This document shows, piece after piece, positions 7,139 to 14,283 of a stretch of DNA of 18,906 nt. A program made the position numbers and the translations under genes. Location of the stretch: assembly GCA_965368785.1 (NCBI GenBank), contig CBDUOG010000039.1:1-18906 (forward strand). The letters run 5' to 3'. The stretch is from Silanimonas sp965368785 (GTDB taxonomy: Bacteria; Pseudomonadota; Gammaproteobacteria; Xanthomonadales; Xanthomonadaceae). The notes below the pieces were generated by a model. The model did no database searches. It saw only the letters and a program-made list of their open reading frames with translations, and was not told the DNA's origin. Each line of letters opens with the position of its first letter. Positions within the stretch are counted from its first letter, which is position 1.

Positions 7139-9022
7139 CTAGGCTTCCAGCTCCTGCCAGCGCGCGTATGCCTGCTCCAGACGAAGTTGCAGTTTCGCCA
7201 GCTGCTCGTTATGTGCCGTTATTTTATCGGGCGGCTGCTGGTAGAAACCGGCATCGGCCAACGCCACGCCCATTTTCTCAATCTGGGTTTCCAGAGATTC
7301 GATCTCCAGCGGCAGTTGCTCCAGCTCGCGCGCATCCTTGTAGCTGAGCTTAGGTTTCACCGCTTCCGACCTTGACGATCCCGGACTCGAGCGCTGCTGC
7401 TTTTGTGCGGCTTGCGCGCGCTCAGATGCAAGCTGAAGCATTTCCTGCTTGTGGCGTTGCCAATCGCTGTAACCACCGACGTAGTCACCAACCACTCCGT
7501 CACCTTCCATCACCAGGCAACTGGTCACCACGCGATCCAGAAAATCACGATCGTGGCTAACTAATATCAAGGTACCTTGATACTCCGAAAGCACCTCTTC
7601 AAGAAGATCCAGGGTTTCAACATCGAGATCATTAGTGGGTTCATCCATCACCAGTAAATTGGATGGCTTGGAGAACAGTTTGGCCAGCAACAAGCGACAA
7701 CGCTCGCCACCGGACAGCCGATGGATCGGCGCCCTCGCCCGCTCCGGGGTAAACAAAAAGTCTTGTAAATAGCCGATGACGTGTTTACGTCGACCATTGA
7801 TATCAATAAATTCACGACCTTCCGACACATTGTCCAGTGCATTCCAGTCTTCGCGCAGAGTGATGCGCTGCTGATCAAAATACGCCACTTCCAACTGCGT
7901 GCCCAAATTCACTTCGCCAGATTGCGGCGCCTGCTGGCCGAGCAACACCCGCAGCAAACTAGACTTGCCGGTACCATTGGCGCCGATCAAGCCGATCCGA
8001 TCGCCGCGCCAGATGGTTGTAGAAAAGTCGGAGACGAGCGGACCCTTGCCGTAATCGATTGTAACGTTCTTGAGTTCGATGACTTTGCGCCCGGAGTTCG
8101 TCGCCTCGCTCGCGCCCATATTGACCAGACCGGTTTTATTGCGGCGCTGCGCGCGTTCTTTACGCATCGCTTCCAAGCGTTTTACCCTACCCTCGTCACG
8201 CACACGACGCGCTTTAATGCCCTGGCGTATCCACACTTCTTCCTGCGCTAACAGTTTATCGAATCGCTGATTCTCTTGTTCCTCAGCGTTGGCGCGCTCT
8301 TCTAGACGGCGCAAGTAGTTCTGCCAATCGCCCGGCCAGCTACTGACCGAGCCGCGATCAATTTCAAGAATGCGTGTAGCCAGCGACTGTAAAAATCGCC
8401 GGTCATGGGTGATAAACACCAGACTGCCGGAAAAGTTTTTCAAAAACCCTTCCAGCCATTCGATTGACTCAATATCCAGATGGTTGGTCGGTTCGTCCAA
8501 GAGCAACACATCCGGACCCGAGACCAGAGCCTTTGCCAACATAACGCGACGGCGCATTCCACCCGACAGACTCGAAAACGCCTTGTCCGGTTCCAGTGCC
8601 ATCCGCTGCATCACATCTTCCACTCGCTGATCCGCAGTCCAGCCATTATTTTGCTCAATCAGTGTTTGCAATTCAGATAAGCGATCACCGCAGAAATCTT
8701 CGCCTTCAATTAAATGGTGATATTCGCTCAACCAGGCACCCAGCTCGCCCAAACCGGAGTCGACAATGTCGCGGATTGTGCCGGACACATCGGCCGAAAC
8801 TTCTTGCTCCAAACGCGCAACCCGCACATTCGACTGCAAGCGCACTTCGCCGGAATCGGGGCGGATTGAGCCATCGACGAGTTTCAGCAGCGTTGACTTA
8901 CCCGCACCGTTACGGCCGATCAGGGCAATACGCTCGCCGGGACCTACCGCGAAATTGACCTGCTCAAGCAACAGCGGGCCGCCGACGCTCAAGTCGACAT
9001 CAATGAGATTAATTAAGGACAT
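7139..9022 (-). CDS. uup: ABC-F ATPase Uup
   Basis: A 627-residue soluble ABC-F protein with two ATPase domains and no membrane segment, matching the length of E. coli Uup. ABC-F proteins bind the ribosomal E site and act on the peptidyl-tRNA or stalled ribosomes; Uup also binds DNA. The first domain has Walker A GRNGAGKST (36-44), signature LSGGMRRR and Walker B LLLDEPTNHLD (about 170-181). The inter-domain linker (about 250-310) is charged and helical, the part that reaches the P-site tRNA. The second domain has Walker A GANGTGKSS (about 345-353), LSGGERCR and VMDEPTNDLD. The C-terminal 90 or so residues form a predicted coiled coil (ELEQLPLEIESLETQIEKMG), which separates Uup from EttA. The open frame continues to 9286, but the family start MSLINLIDVDL is at 9022 and the extension would overlap the divergent kinase gene. 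The gene is divergent from the kinase, with 158 bases between the starts. Confidence 0.95.
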   Translation of the reverse strand: MSLINLIDVDLSVGGPLLLEQVNFAVGPGERIALIGRNGAGKSTLLKLVDGSIRPDSGEVRLQSNVRVARLEQEVSADVSGTIRDIVDSGLGELGAWLSEYHHLIEGEDFCGDRLSELQTLIEQNNGWTADQRVEDVMQRMALEPDKAFSSLSGGMRRRVMLAKALVSGPDVLLLDEPTNHLDIESIEWLEGFLKNFSGSLVFITHDRRFLQSLATRILEIDRGSVSSWPGDWQNYLRRLEERANAEEQENQRFDKLLAQEEVWIRQGIKARRVRDEGRVKRLEAMRKERAQRRNKTGLVNMGASEATNSGRKVIELKNVTIDYGKGPLVSDFSTTIWRGDRIGLIGANGTGKSSLLRVLLGQQAPQSGEVNLGTQLEVAYFDQQRITLREDWNALDNVSEGREFIDINGRRKHVIGYLQDFLFTPERARAPIHRLSGGERCRLLLAKLFSKPSNLLVMDEPTNDLDVETLDLLEEVLSEYQGTLILVSHDRDFLDRVVTSCLVMEGDGVVGDYVGGYSDWQRHKQEMLQLASERAQAAQKQQRSSPGSSRSEAVKPKLSYKDARELEQLPLEIESLETQIEKMGVALADAGFYQQPPDKITAHNEQLAKLQLRLEQAYARWQELEA

Positions 9023-9028
9023 CCGCCT

Positions 9029-9034
9029 ATTGTA
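9029..9034 (-). promoter_or_regulatory. Possible -10 element for uup (TACAAT)
   Basis: TACAAT reads leftward at 9034-9029, one mismatch from TATAAT. It ends six bases before the uup ATG, so a transcript from it would start at or next to the start codon and be nearly leaderless. No good -35 lies at 17 bases, which keeps this weak. It may simply be chance in an AT-rich patch. Confidence 0.25.
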
Positions 9035-9180
9035 ATTCGCCGGCCCGCCCATCTGTGGAATAAATCCGGGCAAACACCGGCCAAGCCTGCTGCGAGCTGA
9101 ACCAAAAGCCTCATTTTCGACGCGAACCGGCCTCAGCCCTGCCTCTTTTTCTTTATCGCATTTGCCGCTAGTCTTGGGCA

Positions 9181-10122
9181 ATGCATGACTGGCAGACAAA
9201 TCCGCCCGAAATTCCCGGGTATACGATCCGCGAACACCTTGGCGCAGGTGGCATGGCCGATGTGTTTTTGGCGACACAAAACTCACTCAATCGAGACGTG
9301 GCGATCAAGCGGCTGCGCTCGGCTGACGCATCAGAAGATGAAATCAAGCGCTTCAGCCAGGAGGCGCAGTTGATTGCTGAGTTAGAGCACCCGCATATTG
9401 TGGGCATTATCGAAGCCGGCCGAACCCAGCACGGTCATCTTTTTTATGCGATGCCCTTGATGAATGGTGGCGCGCTGTCGGATCACCCGAAACGCAACGA
9501 GCCGGAATTCATCCAGCAAATCGCCGTACAAATCTGCGATGCATTGCACGCCGCGCATCAGAGCGGCGTAATCCATCGCGATATCAAACCCGAAAACCTG
9601 TTATTCGATCGTCACGGTGGCGTGCGCGTATCCGACTTCGGCGTGGCCAAAAGTGTCAGCCGGAACACGCGATTAACCCGCGTCGGCAATACCGTGGGTT
9701 CGAGCCACTATATGAGCCCTGAACAGGCTCGCGGCGAGGATGTCGATGGCCGCAGCGATTTATACAGCCTAGGCGCCGTACTATTTGAGTTGCTTGCAGG
9801 CCAGCCCCCGTTCAATGGTCCCGATGATCTGGCCATCGGTATCGCACACTGCAACAGCCCGATTCCGCGCCTGCCGTCTAAATTCCGCGCATGGCAGAGC
9901 GTCATCGATCGCGCCATGAGCAAAGACCCGAAAAACCGATTTGCCGACGCACAGAAAATGGCCGAAGCGATCAGTCGGGTTTCTCTATCCCCGGCTACCG
10001 GTCAAACAACGCTTGAACACGCGATCCTCGGCGATGATCGCAGTCAGGAAAGCTGGCGTCTGCTTCTCGTTTTTGTTGCCATGGTCGCTGCGGGCGCCGC
10101 ACTTTTTGCCTGGCTGCTTTAA
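9181..10122 (+). CDS. Serine/threonine protein kinase (PknB-like), C-terminal membrane anchor
   Basis: A 313-residue Hanks-type kinase that phosphorylates Ser/Thr on target proteins. The kinase fold is complete: glycine loop GAGGMADV (21-28), ATP-binding Lys43 in VAIKRL, catalytic HRDIKPEN (132-139), DFG at 152-154, an activation segment rich in Thr (NTRLTRVGNTVGSSHYMSPEQARG) and DGRSDLYSLGAVLFELL. After about residue 270 comes a short linker. The chain then ends in a single hydrophobic helix (LLLVFVAMVAAGAALFAWLL) with nothing beyond it. The kinase is therefore tail-anchored to the inner membrane, facing the cytoplasm, and has no extracellular PASTA or other sensor domain. The ATG at 9181 has no good Shine-Dalgarno but is the only start that keeps the glycine loop. 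The gene diverges from uup; yciO follows 73 bases later on the same strand. The substrates are unknown. Confidence 0.93.
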   Translation: MHDWQTNPPEIPGYTIREHLGAGGMADVFLATQNSLNRDVAIKRLRSADASEDEIKRFSQEAQLIAELEHPHIVGIIEAGRTQHGHLFYAMPLMNGGALSDHPKRNEPEFIQQIAVQICDALHAAHQSGVIHRDIKPENLLFDRHGGVRVSDFGVAKSVSRNTRLTRVGNTVGSSHYMSPEQARGEDVDGRSDLYSLGAVLFELLAGQPPFNGPDDLAIGIAHCNSPIPRLPSKFRAWQSVIDRAMSKDPKNRFADAQKMAEAISRVSLSPATGQTTLEHAILGDDRSQESWRLLLVFVAMVAAGAALFAWLL

Positions 10123-10128
10123 CGAACG

Positions 10129-10147
10129 TGCAGTAGCACACACTGCA
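10129..10147. repeat. Short inverted repeat between the kinase gene and yciO
   Basis: TGCAGT (10129-10134) and ACTGCA (10142-10147) form a six-base perfect stem around a seven-base loop, just after the kinase stop. No T run follows, so it is unlikely to be an intrinsic terminator. An operator or chance repeat is possible. Confidence 0.3.
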
Positions 10148-10195
10148 GGCCTGAGATTGCTCTATGATTGAAAATAGCTTCGCTGCGCAGTAACC

Positions 10196-10825
10196 ATGAG
10201 CATTCGCCAATTTATTCACCCGGAAAATCCCCAGACCCGACTGATCGCGCAGGCCGCTGCTGCACTGGCGGATGGTCAATTAGTGCTATGCCCTACCGAC
10301 GCGGGCTACGCCCTGGTCTGGAGTCTGAACGGAACCGAAGCAGAAAATCGCGTAAAAAGCCTCAGACAGCTGGACAACAGGCACCCTTTCACCTTACTCT
10401 GCGCATCAATTAGCGATGCAGCAAGGCTAGCTCGTCTGGATGATCTGGCCTTCAGGGCGCTGCGAAGCCTGACCCCAGGTCCGGTCACGTTTATTCTACC
10501 GAGCAGCAGCAATCTGCCAAACCGACTGAAACAGCAGGGCCGTAGTAAGCGGCGCGATATAGGGATCAGGATTCCTGATCACGCGATAGCCAGCGCATTG
10601 ATCGCTGCGCATGGCGAACCTTTGCTATCAGCCACTTTGGCATTGCCTGATGCCGGAGAAGAACTGGATAGTTTTGATGCCGACACAGTGGCGCTGTATT
10701 GCCTGAGGTCGGTGGATATGATGTTGGATTCTGGCAATTGCCCGCCCGGCCCAACCAGCATTGTCGACTGCACCGGCCCTGAGCCGACGGTCACCCGTGA
10801 GGGCTTCGTCCCTGTCGAGATTTAA
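10196..10825 (+). CDS. yciO: YciO protein (Sua5/YciO/YrdC family)
   Basis: A 209-residue protein of the nucleotide-binding YrdC fold, closely following E. coli YciO in layout. It has FIHPENPQTRLI at the start, CPTDAGYAL (about 32-40), a RQL...HPFTLLC segment, SLTPGPVTFIL, IGIRIPDHAIA, PLLSATLALP and a C-terminal TSIVDCT...VTREG. TsaC/Sua5 make threonylcarbamoyl-AMP for the t6A tRNA modification. Here the basic KxR...K nucleotide-contact motif of TsaC reads RQLDNRHPF instead, as in YciO, so full TsaC activity should not be assumed. No signal peptide is seen, so it is cytoplasmic. The ATG at 10196 has no strong ribosome site but fits the family start. It precedes scpA by 54 bases. This pairing with scpA-scpB-rluB recurs in Xanthomonadales as I recall, and probably reflects one transcription unit rather than shared chemistry. 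Confidence 0.9.
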   Translation: MSIRQFIHPENPQTRLIAQAAAALADGQLVLCPTDAGYALVWSLNGTEAENRVKSLRQLDNRHPFTLLCASISDAARLARLDDLAFRALRSLTPGPVTFILPSSSNLPNRLKQQGRSKRRDIGIRIPDHAIASALIAAHGEPLLSATLALPDAGEELDSFDADTVALYCLRSVDMMLDSGNCPPGPTSIVDCTGPEPTVTREGFVPVEI

Positions 10826-10879
10826 GCGTTTCCTTATTCCGCGTGATGGTGCGGAAATATTAGTGAGAAAATTGCCCGT

Positions 10880-11794
10880 ATGAGCAGCAACGGCCCGAGT
10901 GCCGAACACAATCCAAATGCGAGTCCAGCTGGGTCTGAAGCCCCGGCCCAGCCGCAGCAGCAGGAAATGCCGCTGGCGATCGTTAAAGGTCAGCCGGTCT
11001 TGCAGATTCCACAGGATTTATACATCCCGCCTGACGCACTGGAAGTCATTTTAGAAGCCTTTGAAGGCCCGCTGGATCTGTTGCTCTATCTGATCCGCCG
11101 TCAGAACTTGGACATTCTGGACATCCCGGTCGCTGAGATTACCAAGCAATATGTTGGCTACATCGAAGTGATGCAAGATCTTCGCTTTGAGTTGGCCGCC
11201 GAGTACTTGCTGATGGCAGCCATTCTGGCTGAAATTAAATCACGCATGCTGTTGCCTCGCCCACCTATGGAAGAAGGCGAAGAATCCGATCCGCGTGCCG
11301 AACTGGTACGCCGCCTGCAGGAGTATGAGCGTTTCAAAAAAGCGGCCGAGGATATTGATTATCTGGATCGACTCGATCGCGATACACACGTAGCGAGCGC
11401 TGATGTGCCGGACATTAAGACGGTCAAGGAACCGCCGGGCGTCGACATCCGTGAAATGCTGCTTGCGCTGCACGATGTGCTTAAGCGCGCCGATCTGACG
11501 GTACAGCATTCGATCAAGCGCGAAACACTTAGCGTGCGACAACGAATGGGCGATTTATTGGCACGCTTGGCGGATGGGCAGTTTCAGAGTTTTGTCAGCC
11601 TGTTTAACCCTGAGGAAGGCCGACAAGGTGTTGTCGTAACCTTCCTATCGATCCTTGAACTGGCCAAAGAGCAGCTCATTGAAATCGTGCAGGAAGAAAC
11701 GCTGGCCCCGATCTATGTGAAATCGCTGGCAACCGCTGGCGACGCGGTTGTCGAGATACCCGAATCCGAATTTGATGAGGCAGACCCGGCCTGA
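10880..11794 (+). CDS. scpA: Segregation and condensation protein A
   Basis: ScpA is the kleisin of the bacterial SMC complex. It bridges the two SMC heads and binds an ScpB dimer to organise and segregate the chromosome. The 304-residue product starts with a Gln/Pro/Ala-rich disordered region of about 50 residues. The conserved kleisin N-terminal domain follows: FEGPLDLLLYLIRRQNLDILDIPVAEITKQY (about 64-94) and EYLLMAAILAEIKSRMLLP. A charged middle linker (EEGEESDPRAELVRRLQEYERFKKAAEDIDYLDR) comes next. The C-terminal winged helix ends in VVVTFLSILELAKEQLIEIVQEE. The start at 10880 has only a weak ribosome site, and the N-terminal tail may vary in length. Its stop overlaps the first ATG of scpB (TGATG). 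No SMC gene is in the window, so the partner could be SMC encoded elsewhere. Confidence 0.95.
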   Translation: MSSNGPSAEHNPNASPAGSEAPAQPQQQEMPLAIVKGQPVLQIPQDLYIPPDALEVILEAFEGPLDLLLYLIRRQNLDILDIPVAEITKQYVGYIEVMQDLRFELAAEYLLMAAILAEIKSRMLLPRPPMEEGEESDPRAELVRRLQEYERFKKAAEDIDYLDRLDRDTHVASADVPDIKTVKEPPGVDIREMLLALHDVLKRADLTVQHSIKRETLSVRQRMGDLLARLADGQFQSFVSLFNPEEGRQGVVVTFLSILELAKEQLIEIVQEETLAPIYVKSLATAGDAVVEIPESEFDEADPA

Positions 11795-12543
11795 TGAACG
11801 GCAGCGTTTCTGCAGACATTGGCACAAGAGGCATTATGGAATTTGAACAAGTAAAACGCATTGTAGAAGCGGTGATTTTTGCCGCCCCGCAGCCGGTGAC
11901 AATGGCGCAGATCGCGGCATTGTTCCCTGACGACGAGCCAGCACCCAATGGCAGCATCGGCAAGGCGATTGAAGCGCTCGGTGAAGAATGCGCTGATCGC
12001 GGAGTCGAGCTGATTGAGGTGGCCTCCGGCTATCGCTTTCAAGTTAAGACCGATGTGCATCCGTGGGTTGCCCGCCTCTGGACCGAGCGGCATCCGAAGT
12101 ACACACGTGCTACCCTTGAGACTCTGGCATTGATTGCCTATCGGCAACCGATCACCCGCGGCGAAATCGAACAAGTGCGCGGCGTATCGGTTAACCCGAA
12201 CACCATCAAAGCTCTGGAAGAGCGCGAGTGGATCCGAGTTGTAGGCCACCGCGACGTGCCCGGCAAACCGGCGCTTTTTGGAACGACAAAAACGTTCCTC
12301 GACTATTTCGGATTAAAAAGTCTCGATCAGCTACCACCACTGGCCGAACTCAAAGACATTGCCGACCTCGAACCGGAACTCCCGTTTGAAGTGGCTCTTG
12401 GCGCTAAAGCCAGCATAAACGCCGATGCAGCCGAAGGCTCGTCGGATCCAACCCATTCGCCGGATTCTGAAGACGCACAGTCGATTGAATCCTCTGCACC
12501 CGACAACGAGATGGCCTCTGAGGCCGAGCATCATGACCGATAA
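11794..12543 (+). CDS. scpB: Segregation and condensation protein B
   Basis: ScpB is a dimer of tandem winged-helix domains that binds the linker of ScpA and completes the SMC-ScpAB complex. The first winged helix starts at FEQVKRIVEAVIFAAPQPVTMAQIAALF. The second holds the family signature RATLETLALIAYRQPITRGEIEQVRGV followed by EREWIRVVGHRDVPGKPALFGTT. After about residue 190 the chain turns acidic and disordered (DAAEGSSDPTHSPDSEDAQS), which is longer than the B. subtilis protein. Two starts are possible. ATG 11794 overlaps the scpA stop as TGATG and suits coupling (249 aa). ATG 11836 has AAGAGG four bases upstream and is where family similarity begins (235 aa). I list the longer form but cannot decide. 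The end overlaps rluB by 11 bases. Confidence 0.94.
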   Translation: MNGSVSADIGTRGIMEFEQVKRIVEAVIFAAPQPVTMAQIAALFPDDEPAPNGSIGKAIEALGEECADRGVELIEVASGYRFQVKTDVHPWVARLWTERHPKYTRATLETLALIAYRQPITRGEIEQVRGVSVNPNTIKALEEREWIRVVGHRDVPGKPALFGTTKTFLDYFGLKSLDQLPPLAELKDIADLEPELPFEVALGAKASINADAAEGSSDPTHSPDSEDAQSIESSAPDNEMASEAEHHDR

Positions 12544-14233
12544 CAACCGTAAAACGCTTTCCCTTAAACAAAAATCCGAATCAGCGACGAAAGTCGAAGA
12601 GCGCCTGCAAAAGGTTCTGGCTCAAGCCGGACTCGGCTCACGCCGAGCGCTTGAAGAACGCATCGCGCAAGGCCTGGTCAAGCTTAATGGCGAAGTCGCC
12701 AGCATCGGCCAAAGCGCGAAAAGCGGCGACCGGATCGAACTCGATGGTCGTACGTTTGTCGTGACTGCGCTGACTGAAGACGCCAGCGTCTTAATTTTGA
12801 ATAAGCCCGAAGGCGTTGTTACCACCAACGAAGACCCTGAAGGCCGACCAACCGTATTTGAATCTCTGCCGCGCCTGAAAGGTGCGCGCTGGATCGCAGT
12901 GGGTCGACTGGACATCAACACGACCGGCCTTTTATTGCTCACCACCGACGGTGAGTTGGCCAATGCGTTGATGCATCCGTCCAACGAAGTGCCTCGCGAA
13001 TACGTCTGCCGGATTCAAGGCGAAGTGCCCGAGAATATTGTTGAACGATTGGCTCGTGGTGTTGCTTTGGATGACGGCACAGCAAAATTTGAAGAGATTG
13101 AGCGCATCGGTGCATCCCCTTCGCACGCCTGGTTCCGCATCGTCCTTAAAGAAGGTCGCAATCGCGAAGTGCGCCGCATGTGGGAAAGTCAGGGCTATAC
13201 CGTTAGCCGCCTCAAACGCACACGCTATGGTGAAGTCGGATTGCCACGTGCGCTCAAGCGCGGCCACTGCGAAGAAATGAAAGCCGAAGATGTCGCTGCT
13301 CTGCGCAGGCAGTTCGCGCTTGAAGATAATGCGCCGGTACTGACCTTGCAGCCGGTGATCGGTCAACGTCGATCAAAACAAACCCAGATCAATATTGATC
13401 GCAGTGATCGCGGTGGCGCCTACGTCAATGGCCAGATGAGCGATGAGGCCAGCGAATTCCGTCGCTTTGATAACACCCGCGAAGAGCGTCCCGCGAGTCG
13501 CCGTCCTGCCGGCCGCAAGCCGGGCAGGCGCCCGACCCACGGTAAAGGCCCTAAGCGCCCGTTCCATGGCCCCATGGATGGTGCACGGGCCGATGCCGGC
13601 CCGCGCCGCGGCGGACCTGGTGGACCGGGCGGGCGCGGTAAACCATCGGGCCCACGTCGCGATAACGCACCGGGCAACCCAACTGAATTTAAGAGCTGGT
13701 ATGTGCCGGAAGGCGTCGATACCGGTTCAAAAATAGCCCCGCCACGCAAACCGCGCGGTGAACCAAAACCTTTCCGCCCGGGCGAGCAATCGGGTGCTGA
13801 TCGTGGACCACGCAAACCCTATGGTGGTGCGGGCGGACGCGATGACGCACGCGGCAATCGTCGTGGACCGCGCCCCGAAGGCGAAGGTCGTGGGCCGTAC
13901 CGTGGACCATCGGAAGGCCGCGGGCCGCGCCCGCAAGGCGAAGGCCGGGGTCCGTACCGCGGACCATCGGAAGGCAGAGGTCCGCGTCCGGAAGGTCGTG
14001 GGCCCCGTCCCGAAGGCAGAGGACCTCGCCCGGAAGGCGATAACCGAGGACCACGCCGCGATACCGCGAACCGTGGTCCGGGTCGTGGCCCTGCAGAAGG
14101 CCGTGGCCCTTATCGTGGACCGTCCGAATCCCGCGGTCCGCGTGGTGACGACGACAACCGCGGCAATCGTAAAGCTCCACCACGCAACGCCGGCCCGGGT
14201 CGCGGGCCGAAACGCGGTCCGAAAGATTCGTAA
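12533..14233 (+). CDS. rluB: 23S rRNA pseudouridine synthase RluB with long RG/P-rich tail
   Basis: RluB converts U2605 (E. coli numbering) of 23S rRNA to pseudouridine. The 566-residue product has an N-terminal S4 RNA-binding domain (ERLQKVLAQAGLGSRRALEE, about 22-70). The RsuA/RluB catalytic domain follows, with Asp127 in GRLDINTTGLLLLTTDGELA and the later motifs EGRNREVRRMWESQGYTVSRLKR and GLPRALKRG. Catalytic homology ends near residue 285. Beyond that comes a disordered tail of about 280 residues made of Arg, Gly, Pro, Glu and Asp, with repeats of RGPRPEG type. E. coli RluB is only about 290 residues, so the tail nearly doubles the protein. Its strongly basic RG content suggests extra RNA or ribosome contact. 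The start at 12533 lies inside the scpB 3' end, with GAGG nine bases upstream. The frame is open from 12425, but family similarity starts after 12533. The gene ends at a strong terminator. Confidence 0.95.
   Translation: MTDNNRKTLSLKQKSESATKVEERLQKVLAQAGLGSRRALEERIAQGLVKLNGEVASIGQSAKSGDRIELDGRTFVVTALTEDASVLILNKPEGVVTTNEDPEGRPTVFESLPRLKGARWIAVGRLDINTTGLLLLTTDGELANALMHPSNEVPREYVCRIQGEVPENIVERLARGVALDDGTAKFEEIERIGASPSHAWFRIVLKEGRNREVRRMWESQGYTVSRLKRTRYGEVGLPRALKRGHCEEMKAEDVAALRRQFALEDNAPVLTLQPVIGQRRSKQTQINIDRSDRGGAYVNGQMSDEASEFRRFDNTREERPASRRPAGRKPGRRPTHGKGPKRPFHGPMDGARADAGPRRGGPGGPGGRGKPSGPRRDNAPGNPTEFKSWYVPEGVDTGSKIAPPRKPRGEPKPFRPGEQSGADRGPRKPYGGAGGRDDARGNRRGPRPEGEGRGPYRGPSEGRGPRPQGEGRGPYRGPSEGRGPRPEGRGPRPEGRGPRPEGDNRGPRRDTANRGPGRGPAEGRGPYRGPSESRGPRGDDDNRGNRKAPPRNAGPGRGPKRGPKDS
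13862..14038 (+). repeat. In-frame tandem repeats encoding the RluB tail
   Basis: Two consecutive 57-base units (13862-13918 and 13919-13975) encode near-identical 19-residue blocks, RGPRPEGEGRGPYRGPSEG, with one Glu-to-Gln change. They are followed by three 21-base units (13976-13996, 13997-14017, 14018-14038) each encoding RGPRPEG. Synonymous positions differ between units (CGT/CGC/AGA, GGT/GGC/GGG), so the repeat is conserved better as protein than as DNA. Confidence 0.85.
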
Positions 14234-14235
14234 AT

Positions 14236-14266
14236 AAAAAGGGGACCCATCGGTCCCCTTTTTTTT
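14236..14266. terminator. Bidirectional intrinsic terminator between rluB and the amidase gene
   Basis: AAAAAGGGGACC (14236-14247) pairs with GGTCCCCTTTTT around a four-base loop, CATC. A long T run follows on the plus strand, and the A tract gives a T run when read leftward. It ends the rluB transcript and can also end the convergent amidase transcript, whose stop is at 14284. Confidence 0.92.
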
Positions 14267-14283
14267 GGTTGATGCTTCGAGTT

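Noticed and set aside
9023..9286. N-terminal extension of the uup frame
   Set aside because: It would overlap the divergent kinase gene and adds nothing like an ABC-F N-terminus. The conserved Uup start is at 9022.
10837..10856. TTCCGC/GCGGAA inverted repeat between yciO and scpA as a terminator
   Set aside because: The stem is only six bases and no T run follows, so yciO and scpA are more likely co-transcribed.
11713..12249. Leftward open frame of 178 codons opposite scpA/scpB
   Set aside because: It lies wholly opposite two clear family members and has no recognisable motif or ribosome site.
12425..12532. N-terminal extension of the rluB frame
   Set aside because: It lies within scpB. 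The ATG at 12533 has a GAGG site and immediately precedes the S4 domain.
13758..14237. Second plus-strand frame within the rluB repeats (159 codons, Ala/Val/Arg-rich)
   Set aside because: It is a shifted reading of the same repeats. RluB's own frame continues without a break to its stop and has the expected repeat protein pattern.
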